Source: Cruoricaptor ignavus (lineage in GTDB: Bacteria; Bacteroidota; Bacteroidia; Flavobacteriales; Weeksellaceae). Taken from it: a DNA stretch of 64,000 nt. Location: NCBI RefSeq assembly GCF_900141665.1, contig NZ_FQYI01000001.1, positions 372,001-436,000 on the forward strand. Direction: 5' to 3'. The notes under the pieces are model-generated. The model was not told where the DNA came from. It saw only the letters and a list, made by a program, of their open reading frames with translations, and did not search any database. The translations under genes were made by a program, and so were the position numbers. Positions 1 to 7,926 of this stretch are shown here, one piece after another. How positions within the stretch are numbered: the stretch's first letter is position 1; every line of letters begins with the position of its first letter.

Positions 1-27
1 CATATTGGCTTTTCAGCAAATTTAAAA

Positions 28-528
28 TTATTTAATGATTGTGAAAGCATTCGGCTCCGCCCCGGATTTTTTAAAGACGCATTTTCTGTTATAGCTAATG
101 CTCTTCACGCTGAATTTCCGTGGCGTCCATTCATAAAGGACGATCATTGTGTCGCGGGTGATGTCGGTTGCGGAATCTTTCTTCAGTTCCAATAGCATCT
201 CCGATCGGTAGAATTTCTGTTCCGGGTTTAGGGAATCGGTGAGGTTTCTTTTTGCGCCAGCGATGTATTCCGCGAAATATTTCCCGGCATCATCCCGGGC
301 AATTTTGGCATTTCCCAAAGAAACAAGGTCGCGGATGCCGCCAAGGTCTTTCAGATGAACTTCCCGAAAGCCAGGTTTTGCATCTTTGCTAAGCAAATCT
401 TCCCCCTCGGCATTTTGGAAATAAATGTGCACCACCTGATCGATGATCTGCGCATCATCCCCGTCATTTCGGCAGCCTGCCATTGCCAAAAGCGATACGG
501 CAGCAAAGCTCAGAAATTTATTCTTCAT
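28..528 (-). CDS. Hypothetical lipoprotein
   Basis: This encodes a 166-residue protein that I do not recognise. It begins with a lipoprotein signal peptide: a basic start, a hydrophobic stretch and the lipobox LAMAGC with Cys19. The mature part is charged and mixed alpha/beta in look, with no familiar motif, and should sit on the periplasmic face of a membrane. Its start codon overlaps the stop of the flippase gene by 4 bases, so it is probably the last gene visible of the glycosyltransferase-flippase operon. A surface-glycan role would be a guess from position only. Confidence 0.75.
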   Translation of the reverse strand: MKNKFLSFAAVSLLAMAGCRNDGDDAQIIDQVVHIYFQNAEGEDLLSKDAKPGFREVHLKDLGGIRDLVSLGNAKIARDDAGKYFAEYIAGAKRNLTDSLNPEQKFYRSEMLLELKKDSATDITRDTMIVLYEWTPRKFSVKSISYNRKCVFKKSGAEPNAFTIIK

Positions 529-1790
529 TTTGTAAAAATACGGCTTCGTGAGAAATTAATTTTTGAAAAATACAGTGCAAAACCTACCGCGCCAGCCACG
601 AGCAGGGCTATGAGCATTGCCCAAGCCATGCCCAGAATACCTAATGGCGGTACCAGAACCGCCCCCGCGCATACGAGCACAAGCACAGAGAGAACCCCGG
701 TAGCCGTATTTACCCGCACAAAGCCAGAAGCCGCCAGCAGGTAATTGGCCAAAACTTTGATGAGCATACTGATGGCGAAGGCAACAGTAAGCACGCGGAA
801 TGCGCCGGCTGTTCCGGTATAGGTTTCCCCAAAGAAAATGCGGATAATTTCTTCATCCCAGATAAAGAGCACGAGGATAAGGACCGCCGACACCGGAAGG
901 AAGAGCTTGTAGAACTGCAGAATGTAGTTCCGCACAAAAGCTCTGTCGGCATGCTTTTTAACAAGTTCGGGATAATCTGCCTGTAGAAAACTTTGCGCAA
1001 GGAAGATGATATTGGAAGGTATAAGGATCGCCGTGCGGTACTCCGCCACTGCCTGCTCATTCATCAGGAAACTGATCATCAGGATATCTGCGGAGTAAAG
1101 AAGCTCGGAGAGCGCATTGGTAATGCCCGTATGCAGAGAAAAAGACCTCATTTCCCTGATGCTGAACACTTTTGTAGCCTCCATTAAACTGAAATACCTG
1201 CCACGCTTCCAGAACAGACTTAGAAATGGGGCGAAGGCGAACGCGATGAGATAGCCGCGGAGCCCGCCCGCATATGCCGCAGCGACCACTATGGCGAACT
1301 GCAGAAGCGCATTTGTCAGGGTAAATCTTGCATAGGCAGCATTGCCGCGGCGCACCCTTAGCTCGCACTGTATGTGTGTGAAGACGAACAAACCGAGGAG
1401 GCGTACCGCAAACGCTGTGAAGATCGGGATAATGCCCTCGTACCTATCAATGTAAAAAAGCGAGCACAGGAAAAAAAGCACGGATAATATGACCTGAGAA
1501 AAAAAGCCCCGACGAAACAAATCTGCGGAGATCCTCCCTTGATCCTCTTCCGACTCAGCGAGCAGCCCGTAGCGCAGCAACGCGTTTGGGTAGCCCAACC
1601 CGGCGAAAGGTGCAAAAACCGTAAAAAATGCCGGCGCTATAGACAATAGCCCGAAATCTTCTTTTGTCAAAAAACGGATGAGCAGAACATTGGTGAAAAA
1701 TGAAGTAAGCTTCGCCACCGCAAAAGCGAGGAATACCCACTGCCCGTTTCCCCTAAGAAAACTCCGCAAGAAATGCCACAGACTTTTCAT
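525..1790 (-). CDS. Polysaccharide flippase family membrane protein
   Basis: This 421-residue protein is almost entirely hydrophobic, with about 12 predicted membrane segments. The opening LRFLRG..WVFLAFAVAKLTSFFTN region and the following TKEDFGLLSIA are typical of oligosaccharide flippases of the Wzx/MATE-like (MVF) superfamily. Such proteins move lipid-linked glycans across the inner membrane. It lies between a GT4 glycosyltransferase and a lipoprotein, overlapping each by 4 bases, which fits a small exopolysaccharide or LPS-related operon. The substrate cannot be told from sequence. Confidence 0.8.
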   Translation of the reverse strand: MKSLWHFLRSFLRGNGQWVFLAFAVAKLTSFFTNVLLIRFLTKEDFGLLSIAPAFFTVFAPFAGLGYPNALLRYGLLAESEEDQGRISADLFRRGFFSQVILSVLFFLCSLFYIDRYEGIIPIFTAFAVRLLGLFVFTHIQCELRVRRGNAAYARFTLTNALLQFAIVVAAAYAGGLRGYLIAFAFAPFLSLFWKRGRYFSLMEATKVFSIREMRSFSLHTGITNALSELLYSADILMISFLMNEQAVAEYRTAILIPSNIIFLAQSFLQADYPELVKKHADRAFVRNYILQFYKLFLPVSAVLILVLFIWDEEIIRIFFGETYTGTAGAFRVLTVAFAISMLIKVLANYLLAASGFVRVNTATGVLSVLVLVCAGAVLVPPLGILGMAWAMLIALLVAGAVGFALYFSKINFSRSRIFTK

Positions 1791-2902
1791 CCCAAAACTT
1801 CTTCATAAATTTCCGAAAACTGCGCCGCGATTTTTTCGGGTGAAAAGGTTTGCCGGGCAAATTCAGCGGTTGCTTTTTCGTTCAGAAAGCTTTTCTGTAA
1901 AATTTTGCGCATTGCAGTTTCCAAGGCTTCCGTGGAAATTTCTTCGAGCAAAATTCCCGCATATTCAGGGAAAAATTCCGCAATGCCGCCAACATTTGTG
2001 GAAATCACCTGAGTTCCGCAGGAAAAGGCTTCGGCAATTACGCAGGGCTGATTTTCATAATCGCTGAAGAGAATGAAACAATTGGCACCGCCCATTTTAG
2101 CAGCAACTACTTCCGAAGTTAAAGTTCCAAAAATTTCAATTTTTTCTGTAAATCCCGAATTTTCTGCGATTTTTTTCAAAGGCGAAACATCACCATCACC
2201 ACCAATTTGCAGTTTAAATTCATAACCTTCGTCCAAAAGTTTCAGCGCGGTTCTTAAAATTTTATCCGCATTTTTTTGTGGCGAAAGATTGGAAATATGC
2301 AGAAATGTAAACGCTGCATTTTTTGGTTTTGGCGTAAAAACTTCCGTATTCACAACATTTGGCACAACTTTCATCGGCGTTTTTATGCCCAATTCCTGAA
2401 GGCTTTGCTTCAGATTTTCGGAAACCGGCATTATTTTATTTGCTTGATTTCCAATAAATTGCGACAGTTTCTTCTGGAGAAATGATAACTTAGGATGATT
2501 TTCACGCTGCAACGCCGTCCAGTGTTCGGTTACCACAAACGGAATTTTTTCAAACCATTTCAGCCAAACTGCAAAAAGCAAATTGTTGTAAAGTACATTT
2601 GCGTGAATCACATCCGGTCTCTTAACTCGCTGAAAACCAATCCTGTATGCCCACATTCTACGGAAGAAATTCACCGGTTTCAGTGAACTTCTGCGGTAAT
2701 AGACAATCACGGTTTTCACGCCGTTCAATTCTTCCTCCACAATCCGGAAAGCTTTTTTCTGCGAAATGCCCACAGAATGAAGCACTTCCACATTTTCGCG
2801 AAGCCCTACCGCTTCAGCGTGCCGCTTCACAAAATTGCCGTTCGTAGGTTCCGCTTCAGAAGGGTACCACGATGAAATGAACAGGATGTTTTTCCGCTTC
2901 AA
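1787..2902 (-). CDS. GT4-family glycosyltransferase
   Basis: This is a 371-residue retaining glycosyltransferase of the GT-B fold. The N-terminal NILFISSWYPSEAEPTNGNF is the usual first strand and loop of GT4 enzymes. The C-terminal half has GGDGD, then EIFG, and the EX7E motif in ENQPCVIAEAF, followed by STNVGGIAE, which bind the nucleotide-sugar. I chose the TTG start at 2902 because it places KRKNILFIS at the N-terminus; the longer frame to 3121 would run across the divergent methyltransferase gene. Its stop overlaps the flippase start by 4 bases, indicating an operon. The acceptor and sugar are unknown. Confidence 0.85.
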   Translation of the reverse strand: MKRKNILFISSWYPSEAEPTNGNFVKRHAEAVGLRENVEVLHSVGISQKKAFRIVEEELNGVKTVIVYYRRSSLKPVNFFRRMWAYRIGFQRVKRPDVIHANVLYNNLLFAVWLKWFEKIPFVVTEHWTALQRENHPKLSFLQKKLSQFIGNQANKIMPVSENLKQSLQELGIKTPMKVVPNVVNTEVFTPKPKNAAFTFLHISNLSPQKNADKILRTALKLLDEGYEFKLQIGGDGDVSPLKKIAENSGFTEKIEIFGTLTSEVVAAKMGGANCFILFSDYENQPCVIAEAFSCGTQVISTNVGGIAEFFPEYAGILLEEISTEALETAMRKILQKSFLNEKATAEFARQTFSPEKIAAQFSEIYEEVLG

Positions 2903-2914
2903 AATCCGAAATCT

Positions 2915-2922
2915 TATCTTTG
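2915..2922 (+). promoter_or_regulatory. Bacteroidota -7 box before methyltransferase gene
   Basis: TATCTTTG fits the TAnnTTTG -7 consensus of Bacteroidota. It lies 19 bases before the ATG at 2942, implying a very short leader. I see no clear TTTG at the -33 position. Confidence 0.5.
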
Positions 2923-2941
2923 CCGGAATTGCCGGGCATTT

Positions 2942-3757
2942 ATGAAAGACAAATTTAATAAACTTGCGGAAGCTGCGAAGATTCTGGTGAAGCAGCCCAG
3001 CCTGATTAATCTGATGCTGAACAGCAATGAAAATTTTAAAACTAAATTCCAGGCAAAATATCCGAATATCTCCGCGCTCAATCAATTGACTATCAATTAT
3101 TTGTGCGATGAAGTTCCGCAAATTCCGGTTTCCACATTTTTTCTTGACGGTGGCTCGATGCTCACAGATTTACGCTTGCTGATGGGCCTGGCTTCGCGCA
3201 AAGATGTGAATTCTTATTTCGAAATCGGGACTTGGCGCGGCGAAAGCGTTTTCAATGTGGCGAAAATTCTCGAGGATTGCACCACGATGAATCTTTCGAA
3301 AAAGGACATTGTGAGTTTGGGACTGAATGCTGGATATGCCGAGCAACACGGCATTCTGTCGAGAAAGAATCCAGCAATCAAGCACATCGAAGCGAACACG
3401 AAAACTTTTGATTTTTCAAAACTTGGCAGAACATTCGACCTGATTTTCATCGATGGCGATCACTCTTATGAAATGGTGAAAAACGACACTCGGAAAGTTT
3501 TCGCCAGTCTTGTTCACGAGAAATCCATCGTTGTATGGCACGATTATGCCTACAGCCCGCGGAAAATCCGCTACGAAGTTTTTATGGGAATTCTGGATGC
3601 ACTGCCGCAGAACCTGCATAAGAAGCTGTATCACATCAAAAATACGATGTGTGCGGTTTACTTTCCATTTGAAATTTCATCAGAAAAGTATAAAGAATTT
3701 TCCCTGCCGGAAACTATTTTTGATGTGGAAATTACGGAAAAGGAATTCAGAAATTAA
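2942..3757 (+). CDS. Class I SAM-dependent methyltransferase
   Basis: This 271-residue protein has the class I methyltransferase signature: motif I FEIGTWRGES at residues 93-102 for S-adenosylmethionine binding, and FDLIFIDGDHSYEMV further on, where the Asp and His pairs resemble the Methyltransf_24/macrocin O-methyltransferase group. An N-terminal helical region of about 80 residues precedes the fold. It is divergent from the glycosyltransferase operon and converges on the next gene, overlapping its stop by 4 bases. By context it could modify a glycan, but the substrate is not shown. Confidence 0.8.
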   Translation: MKDKFNKLAEAAKILVKQPSLINLMLNSNENFKTKFQAKYPNISALNQLTINYLCDEVPQIPVSTFFLDGGSMLTDLRLLMGLASRKDVNSYFEIGTWRGESVFNVAKILEDCTTMNLSKKDIVSLGLNAGYAEQHGILSRKNPAIKHIEANTKTFDFSKLGRTFDLIFIDGDHSYEMVKNDTRKVFASLVHEKSIVVWHDYAYSPRKIRYEVFMGILDALPQNLHKKLYHIKNTMCAVYFPFEISSEKYKEFSLPETIFDVEITEKEFRN

Positions 3758-4245
3758 CGCAGGTATTGCCCTGCCCAGCTTCTTTCCAGCGGCAAAAGAA
3801 AATCTGAGAGAAAGGCTACGAAGGTGTTTTTCGAGAAATCGAACACCTGCACTTCTTTGGAAATCTCGCCGTTTTTCACCACGTTGCGAAAATCTGCCAG
3901 CGGCATAGTTTTCACTTCGCCGTTTTCCAAATAGCTGGCCTTCATCCTGTCGAAAAATCCCAGCTGAAATTCGGCGTCCAGTTCGCGCATTACACCGTTC
4001 AGCGCATCCATCGAGCAGCCTGATGCAGGCTCCGCATCTTCATCTACCGTGATGATTATGAATTGGTTACGCTCAAATTTGAATGATGAAGAGAGCGGCT
4101 TTCCGTGGGCTTTCCAGTTTGAGAGAAAATCGAACAGCCGCTCTGAAACCGCCTTGCTTTCCTTTGCGGTGAAAGGCCGTGTCGCCGGATAAATTATCAC
4201 CCGGTAATCATTCGTTTCAATAATTTCAGACTCGTTGATTTTCAT
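3754..4245 (-). CDS. Conserved hypothetical protein (163 aa)
   Basis: This soluble protein of 163 residues has no signal peptide, no membrane segment and no Walker motifs. From memory, relatives in flavobacteria are often labelled ABC transporter ATPase, but nothing here supports ATP binding. It contains alternating strands and helices with a conserved-looking RPFTAKESKAVSERLFDFLSNW start. It is 12 bases downstream of the vapD stop on the same strand, so it may be the last gene of the MCE/Fe-S operon into which the vapD pair was inserted. Function unknown. Confidence 0.7.
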   Translation of the reverse strand: MKINESEIIETNDYRVIIYPATRPFTAKESKAVSERLFDFLSNWKAHGKPLSSSFKFERNQFIIITVDEDAEPASGCSMDALNGVMRELDAEFQLGFFDRMKASYLENGEVKTMPLADFRNVVKNGEISKEVQVFDFSKNTFVAFLSDFLLPLERSWAGQYLR

Positions 4246-4257
4246 TTTGCTTTGAAA

Positions 4258-4536
4258 TTATTCTTTCATAAATTCAGTAAAATCCGACCACTGTTCCACA
4301 CGGAATGCTTTGATATCACGGACAGATTTTGCAAACCAAGTTGTTGATTTTAAAGCTGTTAAAGCGCGTAGTAGATTTGCCATATCTTCATTCGTCGAAA
4401 GGTAAACGCTTCCCTGTGTGTTGTAGAAGCCGTATTGGCTTAGGATTCTCCCAATCTCAAAATACGCATTATTGTATGGCTCGCCGAAATGCTCTCTCAG
4501 CTTCCCAACCGTCATATCAAAAGCAATGGCAAACAT
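4258..4536 (-). CDS. vapD: VapD-family endoribonuclease toxin
   Basis: This 92-residue protein matches VapD throughout: MFAIAFDMTV at the start, YFEIGRILSQYGFYNTQGSVY in the middle and WFAKSVRDIKAFRVE near the end. Family knowledge: VapD has a ferredoxin-like fold related to Cas2, forms dimers and cleaves RNA, and the conserved Asp in the first strand (AFD) is a likely catalytic residue. The start codon shares one base with the stop of an upstream 57-residue ORF, the arrangement of a toxin-antitoxin pair. It is not part of a CRISPR locus: no array or other cas gene is near. Confidence 0.9.
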   Translation of the reverse strand: MFAIAFDMTVGKLREHFGEPYNNAYFEIGRILSQYGFYNTQGSVYLSTNEDMANLLRALTALKSTTWFAKSVRDIKAFRVEQWSDFTEFMKE

Positions 4537-4709
4537 CAGGCAGCAACAAAAAATTTTTCTTCGCCAAAGAAAATTCTGCCGAGCGCATCTTTTATTGCGA
4601 TAATAATGCCTTTGAAAGGGTTTTTCTGAATATCAATCACAATTCCTTCCACCCATTCATCAAGCCCTGTAAAATCAGGATCCACCTTTGCTTTATCACC
4701 AATTTTCAT
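4536..4709 (-). CDS. Small VapD partner, candidate antitoxin (57 aa)
   Basis: A 57-codon ORF starts with ATG at 4709 (MKIGDKAKVDPDFTGLDEW) and ends in a TGA that overlaps the vapD ATG by one base, so the two are almost certainly translationally coupled. The peptide is rich in short strands and Gly (GIVIDIQKNPFKGIIIAI, then FFGEEKFFVAA), suggesting a small beta barrel of the KOW/SH3 type. Position is that of VapX antitoxins beside vapD, but I see no clear similarity to the Haemophilus VapX. The antitoxin role is therefore inferred from position. Confidence 0.75.
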   Translation of the reverse strand: MKIGDKAKVDPDFTGLDEWVEGIVIDIQKNPFKGIIIAIKDALGRIFFGEEKFFVAA

Positions 4710-4727
4710 CGCGGATTTTTTACAAAG

Positions 4728-5513
4728 TTACAAATCTTCCGCTTCAGCCAGAAGTTCTGCGATGTCTTTCACTGCAACCTCCCGCTCTTTATTGAAATGC
4801 TTTACGCCATCGGTAATCATCGTATTGCAAAACGGGCACCCTGTGGCGATTACCGCTGGTTTTTCCTGCAGCGCTTCCTCCGTCCGCTCGATGTTGATAT
4901 CCTTGTTCCCTTTTTCCGGCTCTTTAAACATCTGTGCACCGCCAGCCCCACAGCACAGGCCGTTCTGCCGGCAGCGTTTCATTTCCACAAGCTCTGCATC
5001 CAGGCTTCGCAGCAGTTCGCGAGGCGCTTCGTACTCATCATTTGCACGGCCAAGATAGCACGGATCGTGGAAGGTGATTTTTTTTCCTTCAAATTTTCCG
5101 CCTTCCACTTTCAGCCTGCCGCTTTCCATTAGCTTTTTCAGGAACTGTGTGTGGTGCAGCACCTCGTATTTTCCGCCAAGGCTCGGATATTCGTTCTTCA
5201 AGGTATTAAAGCAGTGCGGGCAGGCAGTTACGATGGTTTTAACTTCGTAAGCGTTCAGCACTTCGATGTTGGTGAGCGCCATCATCTGAAACACAAACTC
5301 ATTTCCGGCGCGCTTCGCAGGATCACCTGTGCAGGATTCTTCCTGTCCGAGCACGGCAAACTCTACCCCTATTCTGTTTAAAATCTTAGCAAAAGCCCTA
5401 GTAATCTTTTTGGCTCGGTCATCAAAACTGCCGGCGCAGCCCACCCAGAAGAGTACTTCGGGAGATTTTCCTTCTGCGGCATATTCTGCCATTGTTTTTA
5501 TAGCGAAATCCAT
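4728..5513 (-). CDS. CCG-domain Fe-S protein, HdrB/HdrD-like
   Basis: This 261-residue cytoplasmic protein has two cysteine-rich (CCG) domains. The first has GCAGSFDD, ESCTGDPAKRAG and ACPHC, with the usual CC replaced by CT. The second has DPCYLGR, NGLCCGAGG and TGCPFC. Family knowledge: such domains hold noncubane 4Fe-4S clusters in heterodisulfide reductase subunits B/D, GlpC and LutA/GlcF. It follows the membrane Fe-S gene by 12 bases, and together they resemble an HdrDE-type redox pair. Electron donor and acceptor are unknown. Confidence 0.85.
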   Translation of the reverse strand: MDFAIKTMAEYAAEGKSPEVLFWVGCAGSFDDRAKKITRAFAKILNRIGVEFAVLGQEESCTGDPAKRAGNEFVFQMMALTNIEVLNAYEVKTIVTACPHCFNTLKNEYPSLGGKYEVLHHTQFLKKLMESGRLKVEGGKFEGKKITFHDPCYLGRANDEYEAPRELLRSLDAELVEMKRCRQNGLCCGAGGAQMFKEPEKGNKDINIERTEEALQEKPAVIATGCPFCNTMITDGVKHFNKEREVAVKDIAELLAEAEDL

Positions 5514-5525
5514 CTTTCTGAAAAA

Positions 5526-6860
5526 TTAATCATTAGCCCAGTTCAGGCGGTCTGCCTGGTTATACTGCCAGGGCGCGGCATTGTTTTCTATATTGCTCAT
5601 CATCAGGTTCCATTCCTGCGGTGCGGAACTTTCCTCCATAATCATATACCTGCGAAGATCCATAATGATGGAGAGCGGATCTATCAGGATTGGGCACGCT
5701 TGTACGCAGGCATTGCAAGTGGTGCAGGCACGCAGCTCCTCCCGCGTGATGTGGTCGTCAATCAGTTTTTTTCCATCATCCACGAACTTTCCGTTGGCGT
5801 TGATATTTCTACCTACTTCCTCCAGCCTGTTGCGGGTATCCATCATTATTTTCCTTGGGGAAAGCTTTTTCCCGGTAAGGTTTGCAGGACAAACGGAGGT
5901 ACACCGGCCGCACTCCGTGCAGGTATAGGCGTTGAGCAGCTGCACCTGGTTGAGATCGAAGATGTCATTTGCACCAAATTTTTCCGGTACTGCGTTCGGG
6001 TCCGGTTCCGGTGCTGCAGCGTACGGGTCAGCATTGGGATCCATCATCAGTTTTATCTCATCAGTTACGGACTGAAGATTGTTCAGCTGTCCCTTTGGCT
6101 GAAGTTTTGCAAACCAGGTGTTGGGGAAAGCAAAAAGAATGTGCAGGTGTTTAGACCAGTAGAGATAATTCATAAAAAACATCACACCGAGGAAGTGAAA
6201 CCACCACGCGAATCTTTCTATAAACATCAAGAAAGTATCACTGAAACTGAAAACCTCGAAAAACGGCGCTATCAAGTTGGAACTGATAGGGAAGGAACCG
6301 TGTTTCGGCAGCACGCCCCTCTGCTGCAGGATGCTGTCTGCGGCATTCATACTGAAAAACGCCATCATAAGGGCAAATTCAATGATCAGGATTAAATTGG
6401 CATCCTTCATCGGCCATCCTACCATCTCCTTCATATTCAGCCTTTTGATGTGGATGATATTCCTGCGGATAAAAAACACCACCACGGCTATGGTAACCAG
6501 CAGCGCCATAATATCCAGCAGCGCCGTAAAGTAGCTATAAAGCGTATCCCCGAAAATGCCAGCTAGGAAGCGGTGTGTACCGAAGATACCGTCAATGAAA
6601 ATCTCTATCAGCTCCAGATTGATGATTATGAAACCGGAATATACCAGGAAGTGCATAAAGCCTGCGACAGGCCTCGCCCCCATCTTGCTTTGCCCAAAAG
6701 CTACCCGGAACATCGTGTTCCAGCGTTCTTTCGGGTGGTCCCTCCTGTCGATGGATTTACCAAGCTTTATATTCCGGTAAATCTCCTTAATGTGCTTATA
6801 GAAAAACCCCAGCCCGGCTATTAGGCAGATCGCAAAAAATATATTATCAAGATATTGCAT
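5526..6860 (-). CDS. Membrane 4Fe-4S protein, HdrE/NarI-like fused to ferredoxin domain
   Basis: This 444-residue protein has about five N-terminal membrane segments (residues 5-260) resembling the cytochrome b-type gamma subunit of nitrate reductase and HdrE, then a cytoplasmic ferredoxin domain. That domain carries two cluster motifs, CTECGRCTSVCP and CTTCNACVQACP. It presumably passes electrons between the quinone pool and the CCG protein encoded just downstream. The gene is 7 bases after the MCE gene, and the pairing of an MCE protein with this redox module is discussed as a finding. Confidence 0.85.
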   Translation of the reverse strand: MQYLDNIFFAICLIAGLGFFYKHIKEIYRNIKLGKSIDRRDHPKERWNTMFRVAFGQSKMGARPVAGFMHFLVYSGFIIINLELIEIFIDGIFGTHRFLAGIFGDTLYSYFTALLDIMALLVTIAVVVFFIRRNIIHIKRLNMKEMVGWPMKDANLILIIEFALMMAFFSMNAADSILQQRGVLPKHGSFPISSNLIAPFFEVFSFSDTFLMFIERFAWWFHFLGVMFFMNYLYWSKHLHILFAFPNTWFAKLQPKGQLNNLQSVTDEIKLMMDPNADPYAAAPEPDPNAVPEKFGANDIFDLNQVQLLNAYTCTECGRCTSVCPANLTGKKLSPRKIMMDTRNRLEEVGRNINANGKFVDDGKKLIDDHITREELRACTTCNACVQACPILIDPLSIIMDLRRYMIMEESSAPQEWNLMMSNIENNAAPWQYNQADRLNWAND

Positions 6861-6867
6861 ATTGACT

Positions 6868-7815
6868 CTAATTACTGTTTTTGCCGAATACAGAGAAATT
6901 CACATAGCGTTTCGGGTTACGCTTTACATCCAGAATCAGGCTGTCCAGATGGTTGGAAGTTCTGTTAAGATTTTGGTAAAGCTCCTCATCATACGCCAGC
7001 TTGCCAAGCGATCCGTTGCCCTGCTGAATATTGGTCACTACATTGTTCAGTTTTTCGGATGTCACGGAGAGCTGGTCTATCGTTCTGTTAAGCTTCTGCA
7101 CATCGATTTCATCTGCAACGCGGTAATACCTGTCCAGCGCGGTACGGGCGCTCAGGGTGGCGAGGCTCGCATTGTCCAGCACCTGCTGCAGGCGGGGATC
7201 ATTATTAGTAAAAAGCGTATTCGCCCCGGAGCCCGCGGTCTCAAAGGAAGCCACGGCGCGGTTCATATTTTGAAGCAGTTGCCGGATCTCTTCGCGGTTC
7301 CGTGCATCCACCACCTGGTTGGTGCTGATAAGCAAGGAGTCCAGGTTCGCCATCACCACCTGGAATTGGTCTTTCACAGGCTCCAGTTGCGTAGAAAGGT
7401 CATTCAGTGCAGACGACTTGATGTGGCCCGCTAGCGTGTCGCCGTCCTTAGCCATGAGGCTGCCCGTCCCGAGGTTAATTCTCATCTCCTTACCGGTCAT
7501 AAACCCGGGCTCAAATACCTCAACCGTAGAGTTTCGGGCGAATTTAAAATCATCATTTATCCTTAATTTCAGGATGAAGAAGAGCCTGTTTGCCTTGTCT
7601 GTTATGGGGGTAATCTCCTCCACCTGCCCTACCTTCATCCCGTTAATAGAAACAGGGCTGGATTGGGAAAGACCTTCCACATTGTCGAATTTTGCGTAGT
7701 ACACATCATCCGTGCTGAAGATGTGCTTCCCGCTCATAAACCTGTACATAAATACGAAACCGAGGATCGCGAGTACAGCAATAAGCCCGGCTTTTAATTC
7801 TTTAGAAAATTTCAC
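6868..7815 (-). CDS. MCE (MlaD-like) lipid-transport protein
   Basis: This 315-residue protein has a single N-terminal membrane anchor (about residues 9-27) followed by one MCE domain: YYAKFDNVEGLSQSSPVSING then MKVGQVEEI. The rest is a long helical tail. Family knowledge: MlaD-type proteins form periplasmic hexamers that ferry phospholipids between membranes, working with an MlaE permease and MlaF ATPase. Those two are not beside it but at 18.5-20.0 kb in this window, on the other strand. It is first in an operon with two Fe-S genes. Confidence 0.88.
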   Translation of the reverse strand: MKFSKELKAGLIAVLAILGFVFMYRFMSGKHIFSTDDVYYAKFDNVEGLSQSSPVSINGMKVGQVEEITPITDKANRLFFILKLRINDDFKFARNSTVEVFEPGFMTGKEMRINLGTGSLMAKDGDTLAGHIKSSALNDLSTQLEPVKDQFQVVMANLDSLLISTNQVVDARNREEIRQLLQNMNRAVASFETAGSGANTLFTNNDPRLQQVLDNASLATLSARTALDRYYRVADEIDVQKLNRTIDQLSVTSEKLNNVVTNIQQGNGSLGKLAYDEELYQNLNRTSNHLDSLILDVKRNPKRYVNFSVFGKNSN

Positions 7816-7871
7816 AGTTGTGCGCAGTTATTTCAGATGACAAATATAGATAAAATTTCAGAAGAAAAAGA

Positions 7872-7903
7872 TGAAAAAGGCAGGCCTTCCGCCTGCCAGT
7901 ATT
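7872..7903 (-). terminator. Terminator after the PpiD-type gene
   Basis: GGCAGGC and GCCTGCC at 7879-7897 form a 7-bp stem, and on the minus strand the stem is followed by a T tract. It lies just past the stop of the peptidylprolyl isomerase gene. Confidence 0.75.
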
Positions 7904-7926
7904 TTATATTAATTCTAAATTACGGC

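Noticed and set aside
1787-3121. Longer start for the GT4 gene at 3121
   Set aside because: The extra 73 residues overlap the divergent methyltransferase and its promoter and match no glycosyltransferase N-terminus.
3754-4245. ABC transporter ATPase label for the 163-aa protein
   Set aside because: No Walker A, signature or Walker B motif is present, so the label often given to relatives is not supported.
4258-4536. Cas2-like fold as a sign of a CRISPR locus
   Set aside because: VapD shares the fold of Cas2 but no repeat-spacer array or other cas gene is present in the window.
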